Source of the DNA: Takifugu bimaculatus
Lineage: Eukaryota; Chordata; Actinopteri; Tetraodontiformes; Tetraodontidae
Assembly (NCBI GenBank): GCA_004026145.2
Contig: SWLE01000472.1
Span: 1 to 64,000 of the forward strand
Reading direction: 5' to 3'
DNA: 64,000 nucleotides
How positions within the stretch are numbered: the stretch's first letter is position 1; each line of letters opens with the position of its first letter. The notes under the pieces are model-generated. The model saw nothing but the letters and a program-made list of their open reading frames with translations, made no database searches and was not told the DNA's origin. Positions 13,194 to 23,934 of the stretch are shown one piece after another. Made by a program: the position numbers and the translations under genes.

Positions 13194-14322
13194 AACCCCT
13201 TTCAGCCAGGGCATTCTGCTGCTCTCCCACTGCTGTGTCCAAAGACAATGCCACAGCAGGACCACAAGTGGGTGTCATTAGCTTTGTTCAGGGTTGGTTC
13301 AGGTGGAAAGTTGGAGTTGCGTGACCAGCTTGAGCTGTGGTATTACCCTCCACAGCCATCTCTGGTGTACCACCAGGCTCCAACCCCTTGCCGTTTCTTC
13401 GCACAGTCTCTGCTGCTGTGGATGCCATACAGGCTATGGAAGGTACGGCTGCTCTGCTTAAAGCCAGCATGTAATGGGCATCCACTGGCCAGCGGTGGTC
13501 TTCACAGGAGAGTGTGCCAAGTCCTTGATATCGACCGCTATTACAACTTGGTCACAGAGACCCTGATATGCACCAAGTGCAGAACTAGCCACTTGTCATG
13601 GAGTCAGGCAATTCTCCAGCAGCTGGACCTGGAACACCGCTCAGAGTTTAGGGTCATCCTGACACGCAGATACATGACAAAAATACATAAATATGCACTC
13701 ACTACACATATTTACACATCAAAATGTAGTTTGGAGAAAGAGAGAATATTTTTTTTCCTTTTTAAAGATGCCTGTGACATCAGAGTGATCCGTCTGCTGC
13801 GTGAGCGTGGCCCAGGGAACAGTCCATCAAGGATTATTCTCCAGCTAAAGGAGAACCACAGCGAGGAGTGGCTCCAGCGGGTTGCTCGGTACACAGCACA
13901 GTGTGAAGCTTTCATGGATGCCTCTAGACTGCTGCAACCACATTTCCAGGAGCCCCCAGTATCAGCGGTGTTACCAAGTTATAAGTGGCTCCTTGTTGTG
14001 TACAGTCAAGATATCCTGAACAGGCTGGAGGATATTAAGGCTAAGATAACTTCAGTCTCTGGATGCATTTTAAAAATGGACTCTACTAAGACGGTTAGAA
14101 TTTGAATAGCTCTAATCTTCCAAATAATATACACTCAATCTTTACATAAATGTTCTGATGGTTTTTGAATTTTCAGATCACCAAGAAGCTCAGTGGAACT
14201 GCCAAGGGCACTGCCCGGTGGCTGACTTCTGTTGGGAACGAAATGGGTCAGGTACTTATTAGTGTCCTAACAGCCAGTGAGGGTCCAGCATTGGATCTTA
14301 TGGCTGCAGGCCTGATGGACAG
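13194..14322 (+). CDS. DUF6729-type gene, conserved core exons
   Basis: Exons 13194-13671, 13768-14093 and 14177-14322 give the family-typical core. It has a Cys-containing segment (LLCLKPACNG, then CTKCRTSHLSW), the HSEEW block and the ILKMDSTK/ITKKL block that spans the 14093/14177 splice. The paired cysteines suggest a zinc-binding element. The first intron of this block (13672-13767) has a good acceptor (TTTTTAAAG) but ACATGA where the donor should be. It is free of stops in frame, so retention would add about 32 residues rather than end the protein. Confidence 0.7.
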
Positions 14323-14462
14323 GTAATAATGATAATACTGATGAACTATTAGCTATTTAAAAGAACGAGTTCTAAAATGCTTAACAGAATTGCAAAAAAT
14401 GAAAGTGGCATTATGGATGGATTCAGAATAAAAAACTAAATGCACCAACATGATTTCCTCAG

Positions 14463-15492
14463 GTACCAGAGCGCAGGGGTGGATCCTTCTGTTGCACTTT
14501 ATGTGGACAACGGCTGCTGTAAAGAGGTGGGCGAGCAAGATCAAGGCCAAATTTGGGCAGTGGCCAAATTTGATTGTCCGTCTAGACATTTGGCATTTCA
14601 TGCGTCGTTTGGCAGTGGGATGTACTACTGATGCACATCAGCTGTACCCCACTTTCATGGCACGCATGTCAGCCTGCATATTTGAGTGGGATGCAACAGA
14701 TGTGGCGGAGCTCAGAAGGGCCAAGAAGGCACAACTGTTGCAGGAGGGCTGGCCTGCTCTCTCTGACCAGGAGTTGGACAAAGGAGGACATCCATCCAAC
14801 TCCTTGATCAGCTTCTTACGGAGCTCATGAGTGGCAAGGGGAATGATGCACTGGGTGTTCCTCTTCTAGACACTGTTAGGATGCAGCACATCTGGCGCAT
14901 CCAAAGGCGGCATGTGAGGTGCATCCAAGACCCTCCTGGTTTGGCTTTATACACGGAGACTGGGAGCACTAGAAAGGGAGGAGTGGTATTAAAACATTCC
15001 GCTGTGCCAGGGGTTCCACGTCTATGGAATCGTTTCACTGCCATTTGAATCGATTCATTCCAGGTTTGTGCTAAATGTTCATGATCACTCTTTATAATGA
15101 GAATTCAGGCCAGGGGATTTAATGGTCTTTTGCTTTTAAATTTGTTGGCCTATTAGCCACAGTGATTTGGGGTTCTGACGAACTATTACCTTATAAATAG
15201 TGTTCTCTTTGTGTAACTCTTCACTTTTTCTCATTTATCAGGAATCTCTTACACTTTACTTCCTTTACTTGTTTTTTCAAGGGAACAGTGCGAACCTGCT
15301 GAACTATCCAAATCTACCTTTTGGAAGGACTCAGTCGCTGGAATCAAGACCGGGCCGCTGCTGCTGTCACATCTGAACCTTCAACTTTGCGCACGTACAC
15401 AGGGGAGTTGGTTCATTGTGTGAACAGCAACTACGAGAAGGTGTTTGGCAGGAAACTTGTTCCAGGGTTTTCACCACCTGCAAAATATACAG
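14463..15492 (+). pseudogene. DUF6729-type gene, exons 10-11 with frameshifts
   Basis: The exon opens at 14463 (after TTCCTCAG) and reads RYQSAGVDPSVALYVDNGCC, then must shift by one base near 14535 to reach RLDIWHFMRRLAVGCTT and IFEWD. Conserved text then passes through another frame at about 14826 (GVPLL..., CIQDPPG) and shifts again near 14990 to reach FRCARGSTSMESFH. The donor is at 15063 and the next exon is 15282-15492, which needs one more shift near 15304 before LLEGLSRWNQDR. All fragments are well conserved, so the breaks are recent or artefactual. Confidence 0.65.
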
Positions 15493-15580
15493 GTAGTGTC
15501 AAATGTGCCTGTGTGCATTGTTTTTATTTGAGTTTGGGATGGTTCGGTTATTCAAAATCTCCCAATTTAATATTTCTCAG

Positions 15581-16080
15581 GAGAACTCATTGGGGTGCAG
15601 TACTTTCTGAGGCAGAATAATGAACCTCTTCAAGACATGCACCCCAATTCTGAGGAGACATCCCAGTTGATGGAGGACTTAGATGTTGAGGAGCCAAAAG
15701 ATCTAGATGAGGGATTTGAGGATTTTTTGGGAAGTGAAGCAACAATTGCGGATCTGATGGTTTCTAATCCCATCAAAGAAATCTACCCCCCTCCAGCTGT
15801 TCTTTGTACTTCAGCAGTTCCTCCTCCACCTTCAGCAGTGCCTCCTCCACCTTCAGCAGTGCCTCCGCCACCTCCAGCAGTGCCTCCACCACTTTCAGCT
15901 GTGCTTCCTCCACCTTCAGCAGTGCCTCCACCACCTCCAGCAGTGCCTTCACCACCTCCAGCAGTGCCTCCTCCACCTTCAGCATGGCCTCCTCCACCTT
16001 CAGCCGTGCCTCCTCTTCAGTCAACTACAGTTTTGCTTCAGCCCCAGCTTCCTTCTTCCATGTCCTCTTCACAACAGGAT
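15581..16080 (+). CDS. DUF6729-type gene, acidic and proline-rich exon
   Basis: A 500-nt exon with a clean acceptor (TATTTCTCAG) and donor (GAT|GTAAGT). It starts with ELIGVQYFLRQ, typical of the family at this position, continues as an acidic stretch and ends in repeated PPPPSAV-type heptads. The antisense frame across the repeat gives an apparent Glu/Leu-rich protein, which is only a shadow. Confidence 0.65.
15820..16013 (+). repeat. 21-nt minisatellite coding for proline-rich heptads
   Basis: The unit CCTCCTCCACCTTCAGCAGT(G) is repeated about nine times with small changes, always in multiples of three, so the frame is kept. It codes for PPPPSAV-like heptads. Copy number is expected to vary between individuals. 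Confidence 0.85.
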
Positions 16081-16336
16081 GTAAGTGATAAATAAATATA
16101 TTCTCAGTCGATCTATAGAGAGTCCCCAACTATTCTATCCTGCCTGCTCCCCGGTGAATCCTGTCTGCTGTCTATTCCTGATAATAAAGCTGTGTTCCGT
16201 CGAACTCTAGTGTCGCATTTGGGTTCTCATCGGGTTCCTGACATCTGTCTGTCTGTCCTGTCTGTCTGCAAGAATTTAAGTAGTGACAAGGAAATTGTGA
16301 TGCCACAGAACCTAAATATCAGTTTTTATTTTCCAG

Positions 16337-17418
16337 GCTGTAGACAACCGCAGCATTCCTGGAATGGACCGTGTAGATGAACTGGCTGAATACTTGGTGG
16401 AGCTACGAGAGCAGACAGGATTGACCCTGAACAATCAACAAGTTAGCACCATTCTGGGTTTGTGGCAGAGTCTTGACAAATTTGACAAAGACAGGATTGT
16501 GTATGCTGCAAGACATCAGGACCGGTTGCTAACTGGACGCTTCAGGTCTCCTAAAAAGAAGGCTGTGTTCACTCCTGGGGTAGAAAGCACAAAACGGTGT
16601 GTTCTTGGCTCAAGTGGTTTACCAGCTCAGTGGCCAAACTGCTGTCGCCTGATTGAGACCATCTTCGTGAGGCTGTGCAACATTCACACGAGCCCCAAAA
16701 AAAGAGGACAACACAGCGTATCTCGATGGTCTCTAATTTTACAGGACTACAAAAAGATCCGGCAGCTGGTTCTGTGCAATGGGACACTAATGCAGCAGAC
16801 AACCCTTCAACTTGTTGTAGTGAACCAGACCACCCTCATGCAGTGGTATAACCAACGGTTGAAGGGTCAGGAGGTGTCTGTTCTTTTGCAAGGTGTGCAA
16901 CTGCCAGTCGCACGGCCAGTGGCAGCTGACCCATTGCCCTTTGCAAAAACAAAACCCATCTCTCTGCCACAGTACCAACACCAGCCCCCAGCTTACCAGC
17001 TGCACACATACAATATGCCAGCAAATACAGCTGGACATGCAAAACTGAGGTTACGGTAAATTGATCCTGCAGTTGCCTCCAGTGGACCATCAGCCACCCT
17101 CTTTCAGTCCTCGGTCACACAAGCTCCAGATTCCTCAGCTCCCAACAGAGCGAGGCCCATTCTGCCGAAGTTTGTAGTGCCGCAGTTTGTTTTGGTACCA
17201 CGCTGACCATTTCCTCTGCAAACACTTCTCCTGCTCCAGAGCCCCGTGTTTCCACTGTCTCAGATGTGAAACAAAAAAGAAAGTATAATCGGACGGTCAC
17301 TGCTAATTCTTGTAGAGCTTGCGGACAGTTCAGGACGGTGGAGACTGGCCACAGCCAGTACAAAGGAAAAATATACTGTCCAAACACTGAGGCTAAAGCA
17401 CACTTGATACTGAAATAA
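16337..17418 (+). CDS. DUF6729-type gene, C-terminal exons
   Basis: The exon from 16337 joins in phase to 16080 and reads through family blocks VDELAEYLVELREQTG, RHQDRLLTGRF, FTPGVESTKRC, PAQWP and VNQTTL. The frame stops near 17059; a possible donor (ACG|GTAAAT) lies at 17054/17055. A second frame from about 17110 to the stop at 17416-17418 ends in a conserved Cys/His segment (CRACGQFRTVETGHSQY ... YCP), which looks like a zinc-binding C-terminus. The phases of the two parts do not match, so one base is missing or the intron is misjudged. AATAAA overlaps the stop codon. Confidence 0.6.
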
Positions 17419-17429
17419 ACCAAGAGTTG

Positions 17430-17870
17430 TACAATTTTGGATTAAACTTTTAATACATTTGATCAGTATGCCTTGAGAAATGAAAAGTTAAACTGTTTTC
17501 TGCCATTTTTGCTCTGAAAAAAAACAAAAGAACAACCACAACAAAAGATCTGAACAGACGGATGTGTGTCAAAAAAAATTCGTATTCATTAAAAAATTCC
17601 AACAGTTAACTCAGTTTTTATCTACACTCCTGATAATTGGCACTTGACACAGAGAATTTAACTTAGCAAAATACTCATTGGTCAAACATGGTAATTTAAC
17701 ATCATCTCTGGAAATTGTCCATTCATTAAGCTACACTGTTCAGATCAAAACTGATCCTGAAACAGTGAATTGTATTGGAATTTCTATTTAGTAATTGTCT
17801 GTTTCTGAGAAATAAAAGAAAGAAACAGTCTGGTGGTTGGAGACATTTCTGTGTAAAAGCCAAAGTCTCA
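17430..17870. other. No gene seen; AT-rich intergenic
   Basis: Between the DUF6729-type stop and the glod5 stop I see only AT-rich sequence with short A-tracts. It probably includes both genes' 3' flanks, which converge here. Confidence 0.6.
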
Positions 17871-18484
17871 TTAGGAGCCCTCTGATGGCTGCATATAGTT
17901 GGACACCTCAATGAGATTGTGGTCTGGATCCCTGAAGTACAGGGTGGTGATGGTGCCCACAGCTCCAGTCCTTTCCACTGGACCGTCCTCGATCTCAACG
18001 CCACAGGCCTAAAAGAACACCGTGAATGAACCGAGTGGACTTTATCTCAAAGTATCACGCAGGAAATGTGGTGGCAGCAGCGGGTCAAATACCTACAGAT
18101 GTGCAGCTACTTGGGCCAGAGGGCTTCTGGTTATGGATGGTCAGCGGAGCCTGAAGTTGGATGCTTTGCTTTGGGCTCAAACTCCTGCCCCAGCTGGTGA
18201 AGGTTGAACTTCTGCTGGCCAAACCCCAGAGCTTTACGGTTTCCCTTAAAATACAAGAAATGTGTTTCCGCTGCGCCGCAGGACACAAATAAAACACCCA
18301 TAGTCTGCCTTCTACTCGCATCTTCTTCAGCCTGACACGTGTCGATATGACCTATGGGTCATGGTAACTTCTGACATCCCTTGAAAGTGATGACATGCAT
18401 GCCGAGGGTCGTGGTGTAGAAGTTGACCGTGTCTGACACACTTCGCACGGTTAGAACTAAATGATCTAAATGGCTCGCTTCAAC
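17871..18484 (-). pseudogene. glod5: glod5 (glyoxalase domain-containing protein 5), broken copy
   Basis: Three exons on the - strand match GLOD5, a small protein of the vicinal-oxygen-chelate (glyoxalase) superfamily: 18484-18380 (HLDHLVLTV ... LGMHVITFK), 18244-18093 (GNRKALGFGQQKFNLHQLG ... KHP) and 18008-17871 (ACGVEIEDGP, YFRDPDHNLIEVSNY, stop at 17871). The conserved His of the first exon and the Glu of NLIEVSNY, which are metal-site positions in the family, are present. Three defects are seen: the first exon ends AAG|GGATGT without GT; the middle exon is 152 nt where 153 are needed, shifting the frame after GSAD; and its last codon, normally Lys, is TAG. Exon borders otherwise match. 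A recent pseudogene or a poorly called region. Confidence 0.75.
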
Positions 18485-18973
18485 CTGGCAAGTTGTTTTT
18501 AACCTGAACCCCCCAACAGTGACTGTCTGTGAAGGAAACAATGATTAAGATGTGCACCTTCAATATAGCTGTCAAGAAGGTATAAATGGTGTTAGCGAAA
18601 CGACGCCACTCCGTAGCCAAAGGAAGTACGTAATGCAGCCAGTATCCACAAATCTGCTCCGATCCTTGTATAAAAAGAATTGACCTACTTTATATGACAT
18701 TACCTTTCAAATCTCTGCCGATATTTTCACTGTTAATAGTTAGCTTCGCTTTATCTTTCATATAATAAGAATATAATGTTCGGGATCTGAGGATTGGGGT
18801 TAAATGAATTAAGGTTGGGCTTTTATTGCATTTGAATTTCATCATGTGACTCAAATCATCACTAAACACAGGAGTAATTTCAGATTTTAGTCACAAATAC
18901 AACAAATATTCAGGAATTTCAGGAAAAGAAAATGGATCATTTAAAATGAAGCAGTTCAAAAAAGAAAAACTGA
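18485..18973. other. No gene recognised; likely 5' flank of glod5
   Basis: No exon with good splice sites was found. The glod5 start codon and promoter should lie here if the gene was ever complete, but I cannot point to them. Confidence 0.4.
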
Positions 18974-19839
18974 TTAGGCCATTGCCACCCATCGGCTGCC
19001 AAACAATCGGAACAGGCAGAGTCCTTGTGGGGTCATCCTTATTTCTTCGTCGTCGTACTCGTCATCCATGATGTATTCACGCAGTCGACGCTGGCAGTTG
19101 CGACGACGACGACGGGCGGGTTTTTTGACCTTTGGAGGCTTGGGCTCCACTAGAACACAATTATGAAAGTCTGTTAGTGTTTAGAAGTTTCTCCCTTCCT
19201 GGGACTCGCATTCATTTCACAACAAAGCCAGATATTTACATTTCAGAGTCCAGACCGGCTGGTCTTCGTCGGTTTGCCACAATTCTTCAGTGTGTTCCCC
19301 TGTTCAGAAACACCATCCTCATGATCATCACCATCTAATCTATTGCTTTCACATGTGAATTATGGGTTAATTTCTTCTCACCAGAGTCTGGTGGCTGGCC
19401 GCTGTGGGCCTCACTGCTCAGACACTTCTGGTCTCGCAAGCTGCCGTTTCCTGTTGTGTGGGCCCTTTGCTCGCTAGAACCAGCATATTCAGTTGGCTGA
19501 CCGCCGTCGTCGGCTTTGGTCTGACAGCCCTGATCCTTGGTCTCTGCTTGTGCGTGGCACTGCTCCTCCAACATGGCCAGGCAGAGGAAGACATGGATCA
19601 CATGTGTTTGACAGCTGTCAAAGCCAGCCTTTTCACATCTGCTTGTGCACTTCTTCGTGTCACCTACAGTATGTGGAGCGTACGCTCTGAGCGCTCACCT
19701 GCAGTCTGACTCTTGGCTCTTCTAACCAGAAGATATGCATGAGCATTTCTACGGTGCAGAAAGTGTCCGTATTGTTATTCCTGATGGACCCTGATTTGAC
19801 AAACTCCTGGAATCCATCCATGTATTCAATCAGATACCA
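18974..19839 (-). CDS. Unidentified multi-exon gene, last three exons
   Basis: Not recognised. Three - strand exons have good borders: 19839-19699 (acceptor TTCCCAG, donor CAG|GTGAGC), 19663-19382 (acceptor ACTGTAG, donor CTG|GTGAGA) and 19149-18974 (acceptor GTTCTAG, stop at 18974-18976). The first reads WYLIEYMDGFQEFVKSG ... WLEEPRVRLQ. The second is Cys-, Gln- and Gly-rich and looks disordered. The last has a basic run (KKPARRRRRNCQRRLREY) followed by an acidic run (DDEYDDEE), which suggests a nuclear or nucleic-acid-associated protein. Phases of exons two and three agree; exons one and two differ by one base, so an exon or a base may be missing. Upstream exons lie beyond 19839 and were not found. 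Confidence 0.5.
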
Positions 19840-20209
19840 CTGGGAAAAGTGTAAGAAAGGAAGCTTTTTTATTACCATCCCTCTGAAAATGAATAATTAG
19901 TAGTGAAGCTGAATTATTTTTTGTGCTTTTTTTAAAAAATAATCCACTCCAGCTTCTGATTCTGCAGCAACATCTGAATTACCTTGATCATATCTGCTAC
20001 TTGCAATTTAGAATTTGTCAATAAAGCTATGCTATGATACAAACTACAGTTTAAAACACTGCTGTGCTCCTACAAAGAACAGCATTTGCACTGCTATGCT
20101 CTTTAAACATTTTTATTATCGTGAATTTTTCAATCAAATATCTTCCATTTGATAATGCCCAAAGCGGGATTCGAACTCTCCCTTTGGGGTCTTCAGGAGC
20201 TTTCGATCT
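19840..20209. other. No gene recognised
   Basis: AT-rich sequence between the unidentified gene and the tRNA-like fragments. At 20160-20180 there is a reverse-oriented B-box-like stretch (GCGGGATTCGAACTC), the 3' part of another tRNA-like relic. Confidence 0.4.
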
Positions 20210-20282
20210 GATTGGCTGGTTCTCTGTTACAGCGATTCTCGACTGGCCCGCACCGGTCCGTGTTCGATTCCCGGCCAGTGCA
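20210..20282 (+). pseudogene. tRNA-Gly-like pseudogene or tRNA-derived SINE head
   Basis: GTTCGATTCCCGGCCAGTGC at the 3' end is typical of a glycine tRNA T-arm and acceptor strand, and GGTTCTCTG ... GATTCTCG resembles the 5' half. The acceptor stem is mispaired and the anticodon stem is degenerate, so it is not a working tRNA gene. Confidence 0.45.
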
Positions 20283-20364
20283 CATTGCTTTGAACTTGAT
20301 TTTATTTATGGGAGTTGAATCTTATTTGATTTTTTTTGGAAGACGTTTCACCTCCCATCCACCT

Positions 20365-21195
20365 CCCACACATGTTATGTTGTTTTTTTATACATCAATT
20401 AAATAACTTTTTTCCTTTTTAGTTTGTGATTCATTGCTGGAATAGTTACAGGGGTGCTGATTTATAAGCTGTCATACGATCCTCTTTCCCACCATACAGT
20501 AATTTCTAAAGAGGATACTTGGTCCTAAAAATTGTGATGCAATGCTTGACAGTCACCACGGTAAAACCAAAAACATGTGTGTAAAGAAAATTGATTCTTC
20601 AAACCAAAGTCACGCCTGGATTCGAACCAACAACCTTCCGCAAAAAAAAGCCAGTGGCGTAAACCACTGGCTCAAAAAAGCCATAATTAAATATTCTTCA
20701 CACAGATGTTTTTGTTTACATGCTGTGAAAATATGGTGTTCACGTTGACACAGAAATCACATCCACAGATCATATTCAAATTATGGCTTTTTTGAACCAT
20801 ATATGACCTCTTTGCAGTGGGTCAATGTGACTGGATAGGTCAGTGGTTTACGCCACTGACTTTGTTGCGGAAGGTTATTGTTTTGAATCGAGGCGAGACT
20901 TTGGTTTGAAGAATCAATATTCTTCATGCACATGTTTTTGTTTTTTTATACATCAATTAAATAACTTTTTTCCTTTTTAGTTTGTGATTTATTGCTGGAA
21001 TAGTTACAGGGGTGCTGATTTATAAGCTGTCATACGATCCTCTTTCCCACCATACAGTAATTTCTAAATAGGATACTTGGTACTAAAAATGATGATACAA
21101 TGCATGACAGTCACCACGGTGAAACCAAAAACATCTGTCTTAAGAAGATTGATTGTTTAAACCAAAGTCTCACCTGGATTCGAACCGACAACCTG
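20365..21195 (-). repeat. Stray copy (~1.4 monomers) of the left-hand satellite, inverted
   Basis: The spacer with TTTCCCACCATACAG appears at about 20490 and 21045 on this strand, and the arms with TTCAAACCAAAGTC and GATTCGAACC surround it. Relative to the main array it is reverse-complemented and more diverged. One end stops within an arm at 21195 and is fused directly to the gag part of the macrosatellite copy. Confidence 0.85.
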
Positions 21196-22770
21196 AAACA
21201 TGTTTCCCAAAGTTCAAAACTTTTTTCGTCACTGTTGGATAAAAGTCTAATCCACCTCTGGCTGGCATGACTGGGCCCATAACCTGCAAGAGTGGACATT
21301 TCTGCAGCAGGTTATGGGCACTCAGGAGACGGCTGAAAAAAACACACGACGCTAGTCTGGGAGTTCACACATGTGACCGTCTATTTTGCGCATGCTCATA
21401 AAACCTGCCGGCATCTCAAACGAAGCAGCACATCATGTAACAGCGTTTGACGTAAACGTGAGAATGCGATGGCCGGGAATCGAACCCGGGTCAACTGCTT
21501 GGAAAGCAGCTACGCGCACAACAATACCACCATCGCGACGTGGTCAACAACTGCCCAGCACATCTGGAAGCGAAGACAAAATGGCACCAAAGGACTTGAG
21601 GGAAAGACTTTTCCTATGTAAATGATGTGATGCAGCATCTTTTAACTGCTGCTGTCTTTCAATGCCCATTTTGTACAGTTCAATTTAATCCAAGTGCGTA
21701 ACAACATGCAAGAGCTCAAAGGCAGCGGGCTCGCGCTCCTCACGTCAGCGTGCGCTCACCTCCACTTGACGGACGCAACAGAGAGGAAGGGGAACGTAAG
21801 GTGGTTGTTGAGAAACATTGTAATTTAGTGTACTAAGTTGTGATATATAATTTTCAGTCATCATGTTGAGCCTGTTTATTTATTTTTTTAAAGTTCCGTT
21901 CCCCATGATTAAGCAGGAAGACGACTGATTTCGTTAATCGCTAATAAATATGCCCAGGTGGCTAAAAGACAATTTTGTCCCAGGAAGGATTTATTTGCCA
22001 GCTTCAGCGCAGGTAAAGCTGCAAAACCCAACAGTGTTGTGCGTCATTACGCGTAGTGATGCCAAGCTCTTCACCACGGTATAGCTGTGAAATATGACGG
22101 CAGCATGTTGTGCAAATTACAAGAACGAATAGATTCCCGTGTTACATTCCAAAATGCATCACATTATAGCAAATCTTGTTGCTAAAGTCCACGAAACCCT
22201 AATATTCATATGAACCGTTGAAAGTGACAAGTCAACACCGAGGGTTCAACACCAGAAAAGAACAAAATCAAGTCACATCAGGCTAACTGAGACAACTGTA
22301 AATTTTTTCTTTGAACTGAAGTTAATCTGTGCAGTGCAGAAGGAACACAGGAAACCGTCATAGAGAGTGCTGCTCTTTCTATGATGGGTTTTAATTGCGG
22401 GGGCGAATTAACACTTGTGCTCAAATGTGACCACTTCAATTCATTTGCATTTACCAGAGACAATGTCACTGGTCTATTGCAGCATCTAATCAACTTGCAT
22501 CGTGGCGCACAATAACCAAGTGACATCTCCACTCTTTCTGTATCGGTGGAAGACACAACTGTTTACCTCCACCTGTTTGAATGCCTTGGTGATGGACTGT
22601 AAATGGACATGTGGATGAACATCATTAGCTGAGCTGTGCTGGCGCTGTCTACCGACTTGTCGCGCTGGATGTTGAACCACCTGCACTAAGCAAGATCTCG
22701 GTCCAGTTGCTCTGTTAAGTTCTCAGACAGATGACACTCTTCTAGCAATCGTACTTGCTCCAAGGTGGAC
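21196..22770 (-). repeat. Diverged, inverted single copy of the 3.45-kb macrosatellite unit (partial)
   Basis: On the - strand, 22770 down to 21196 follows the same order as unit positions 30804 to about 32450: hAT remnant, ~1.1 kb of non-coding sequence, tRNA-Gly, then the first ~35 codons of gag. It differs from the array at many positions, so it is older or less homogenised. It shows that the order hAT remnant - tRNA - gag existed before or outside the array. Confidence 0.9.
21465..21536 (-). tRNA. tRNA-Gly(UCC), diverged D-arm; possibly a pseudogene
   Basis: The acceptor stem GCGATGG/CCATCGC, the T-arm (CCGGG-TTCGATT-CCCGG) and the anticodon loop with TCC are kept. The D-arm has changed (GGTATTGTTGTGCGCG against GGTATAGTGGTGAGCA in the array), which weakens the A box. 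It may be silent. Confidence 0.7.
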
Positions 22771-23110
22771 ATCGGACAGTGCAGAGGTGACATCAGAACC
22801 ATGTTTCTCATGTTTGAAGATTGTGTTAGCGACGAGCATCAAAGCTTGCCCAACCCTAAAAGGCTTTCTTGTTCTTTATCACAAAATGTTGAGCTATAAA
22901 CAACGCTACGGTTGCGTTGAAAAAAGTCTGTGGCTTGTCTAAAGCTGCCTTTAACTCACGGCTTTTTCTGTCCTTAATGCGCTGCCGGGTGGGTAGTTCA
23001 CATCAAAGCTCTTGTGGCAGGCTCTGTAGTGTTTCTTCATGTTGTGTGCTTTGATACTGCAACTGTTTTCCCACACATGAGACGCAAACATTTTTCTTTG
23101 AATGATGTAA
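22604..23110 (-). pseudogene. hAT transposase remnant (longer than in array units)
   Basis: Read on the - strand, frames give CLRLMCGKTVAVSK (BED-like zinc-finger Cys pair), then KAALDKPQTFF, VHLGASTIARRVSS, LTEQLDRDL and a DxSVDSASTAQLMMF block that fits the first catalytic region of vertebrate hAT transposases. Several stops and shifts break it. The array units keep only the part from VHLGAST onward. Confidence 0.6.
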
Positions 23111-23562
23111 AAAAGCACTCTTTCTCCTATTCACTGTGGAAATAGTTTGCCTTTTTGCACTTTTATGTCATGATATTTTGGGCTAAACGGTAAGCAGGCT
23201 TCAAATTTGGAGTTCATAGTCCCCTGATGAATGATCTTCAGGTGATTCGTATCTTCATCCAGGGTCCTCCAGCGTCTTTCACAGTTCATTTTGAATTTCT
23301 GAGTCCATTCCAACATACTGTACTTGTCACCCCACTGTAGATCCCCAACTACTGTCCTGGAACAGAAAGAGAGAGGTGCCAGTATTCTTGCAACAAAACA
23401 TTGGTTTCGTTAAAAGGAGTACAGTACACATAACAGAACATGAGTATCACGATTAAGTAAATTATGTGATCATTTTCCCTTGGCTACCAGTACTACGACA
23501 GAGAAATGAAAACATAAACGCCATTAAATACAAAGGATAACATAAGAATATATCTTGACGAA
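23111..23562. other. Unassigned, probably transposon-derived
   Basis: The - strand has one 61-codon frame (MLEWTQKFKMNCERRW) just upstream of the hAT remnant, which may be its N-terminal part. The rest is not recognised. Confidence 0.3.
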
Positions 23563-23919
23563 TTATACTGGATATTTGTCAACCATGTTGTTGGCAATGT
23601 CTTCCTCATCTGAATCAACTGAAGCTTTATCACTTAAGAGCAGCATGTGAGTCTGATTGCCAGGCATCACCACACCAATCCAACGCCATATCATTGCCTT
23701 GGCACAAATTAATGCCAAAGTACAAAAACAAAACATCACACCCAGTGGCACTACGACTGCGCTGAGAACCTGAATTAACATAGCTCCCATTGGACCAAAT
23801 TTGTCCTGAATCCATGCCGTCGCAGATGTTTCTGCGCCTTCAGAAGGACCGAATGCATCTCTTATTTTCTTCAAAGGGTCGATTACATTAGTCATATTAT
23901 GACCATTGTCCGGAGGCAA
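23563..23919 (-). pseudogene. Endogenous-retrovirus env, C-terminal (transmembrane) part
   Basis: A 118-codon frame has a short leader, a hydrophobic segment of about 30 residues (around residues 47-80) and a short acidic tail. This is like the membrane anchor and cytoplasmic end of a retroviral Env. The surface subunit, the fusion region and the rest of the ectodomain are absent, so the fragment cannot be functional as an envelope. It is on the same strand as the gag remnant but pol is missing between them. Homology is judged by eye only. Confidence 0.5.
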
Positions 23920-23934
23920 TGGTCATAATATGAC
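23891..23934. repeat. Perfect 18-bp hairpin at the edge of the env fragment
   Basis: GTCATATTATGACCATTG and its exact reverse complement flank an 8-nt loop (TCCGGAGG). It sits at the 5' border of the env frame and looks like a foldback rearrangement junction. Confidence 0.85.

Larger units (their letters stand above)
10873..17418 (+). pseudogene. DUF6729-type multi-exon gene, probably decayed
   Basis: About 13-14 exons on the + strand encode a protein like the uncharacterised DUF6729 proteins that occur in many copies in fish. The function is unknown. Conserved blocks such as KMDSTK, YVDNGCC and RLDIWHFMRR look like the acidic strands of an RNase H/DDE-type fold, so an origin from a transposon is possible, but that is inference. 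Most introns have good GT-AG borders with matching phase. However, there is no GT donor after 13671, there are single-base frameshifts near 14535, 14990 and 15304, and frame mismatches between 11012/11249 and before the C-terminal exon. Either this copy is decaying or the assembly has indels. Confidence 0.7.

Noticed and set aside
15773..16024. Antisense Glu/Leu-rich, coiled-coil-like frame
   Set aside because: It is the complement of the PPPPSAV minisatellite in a conserved exon.
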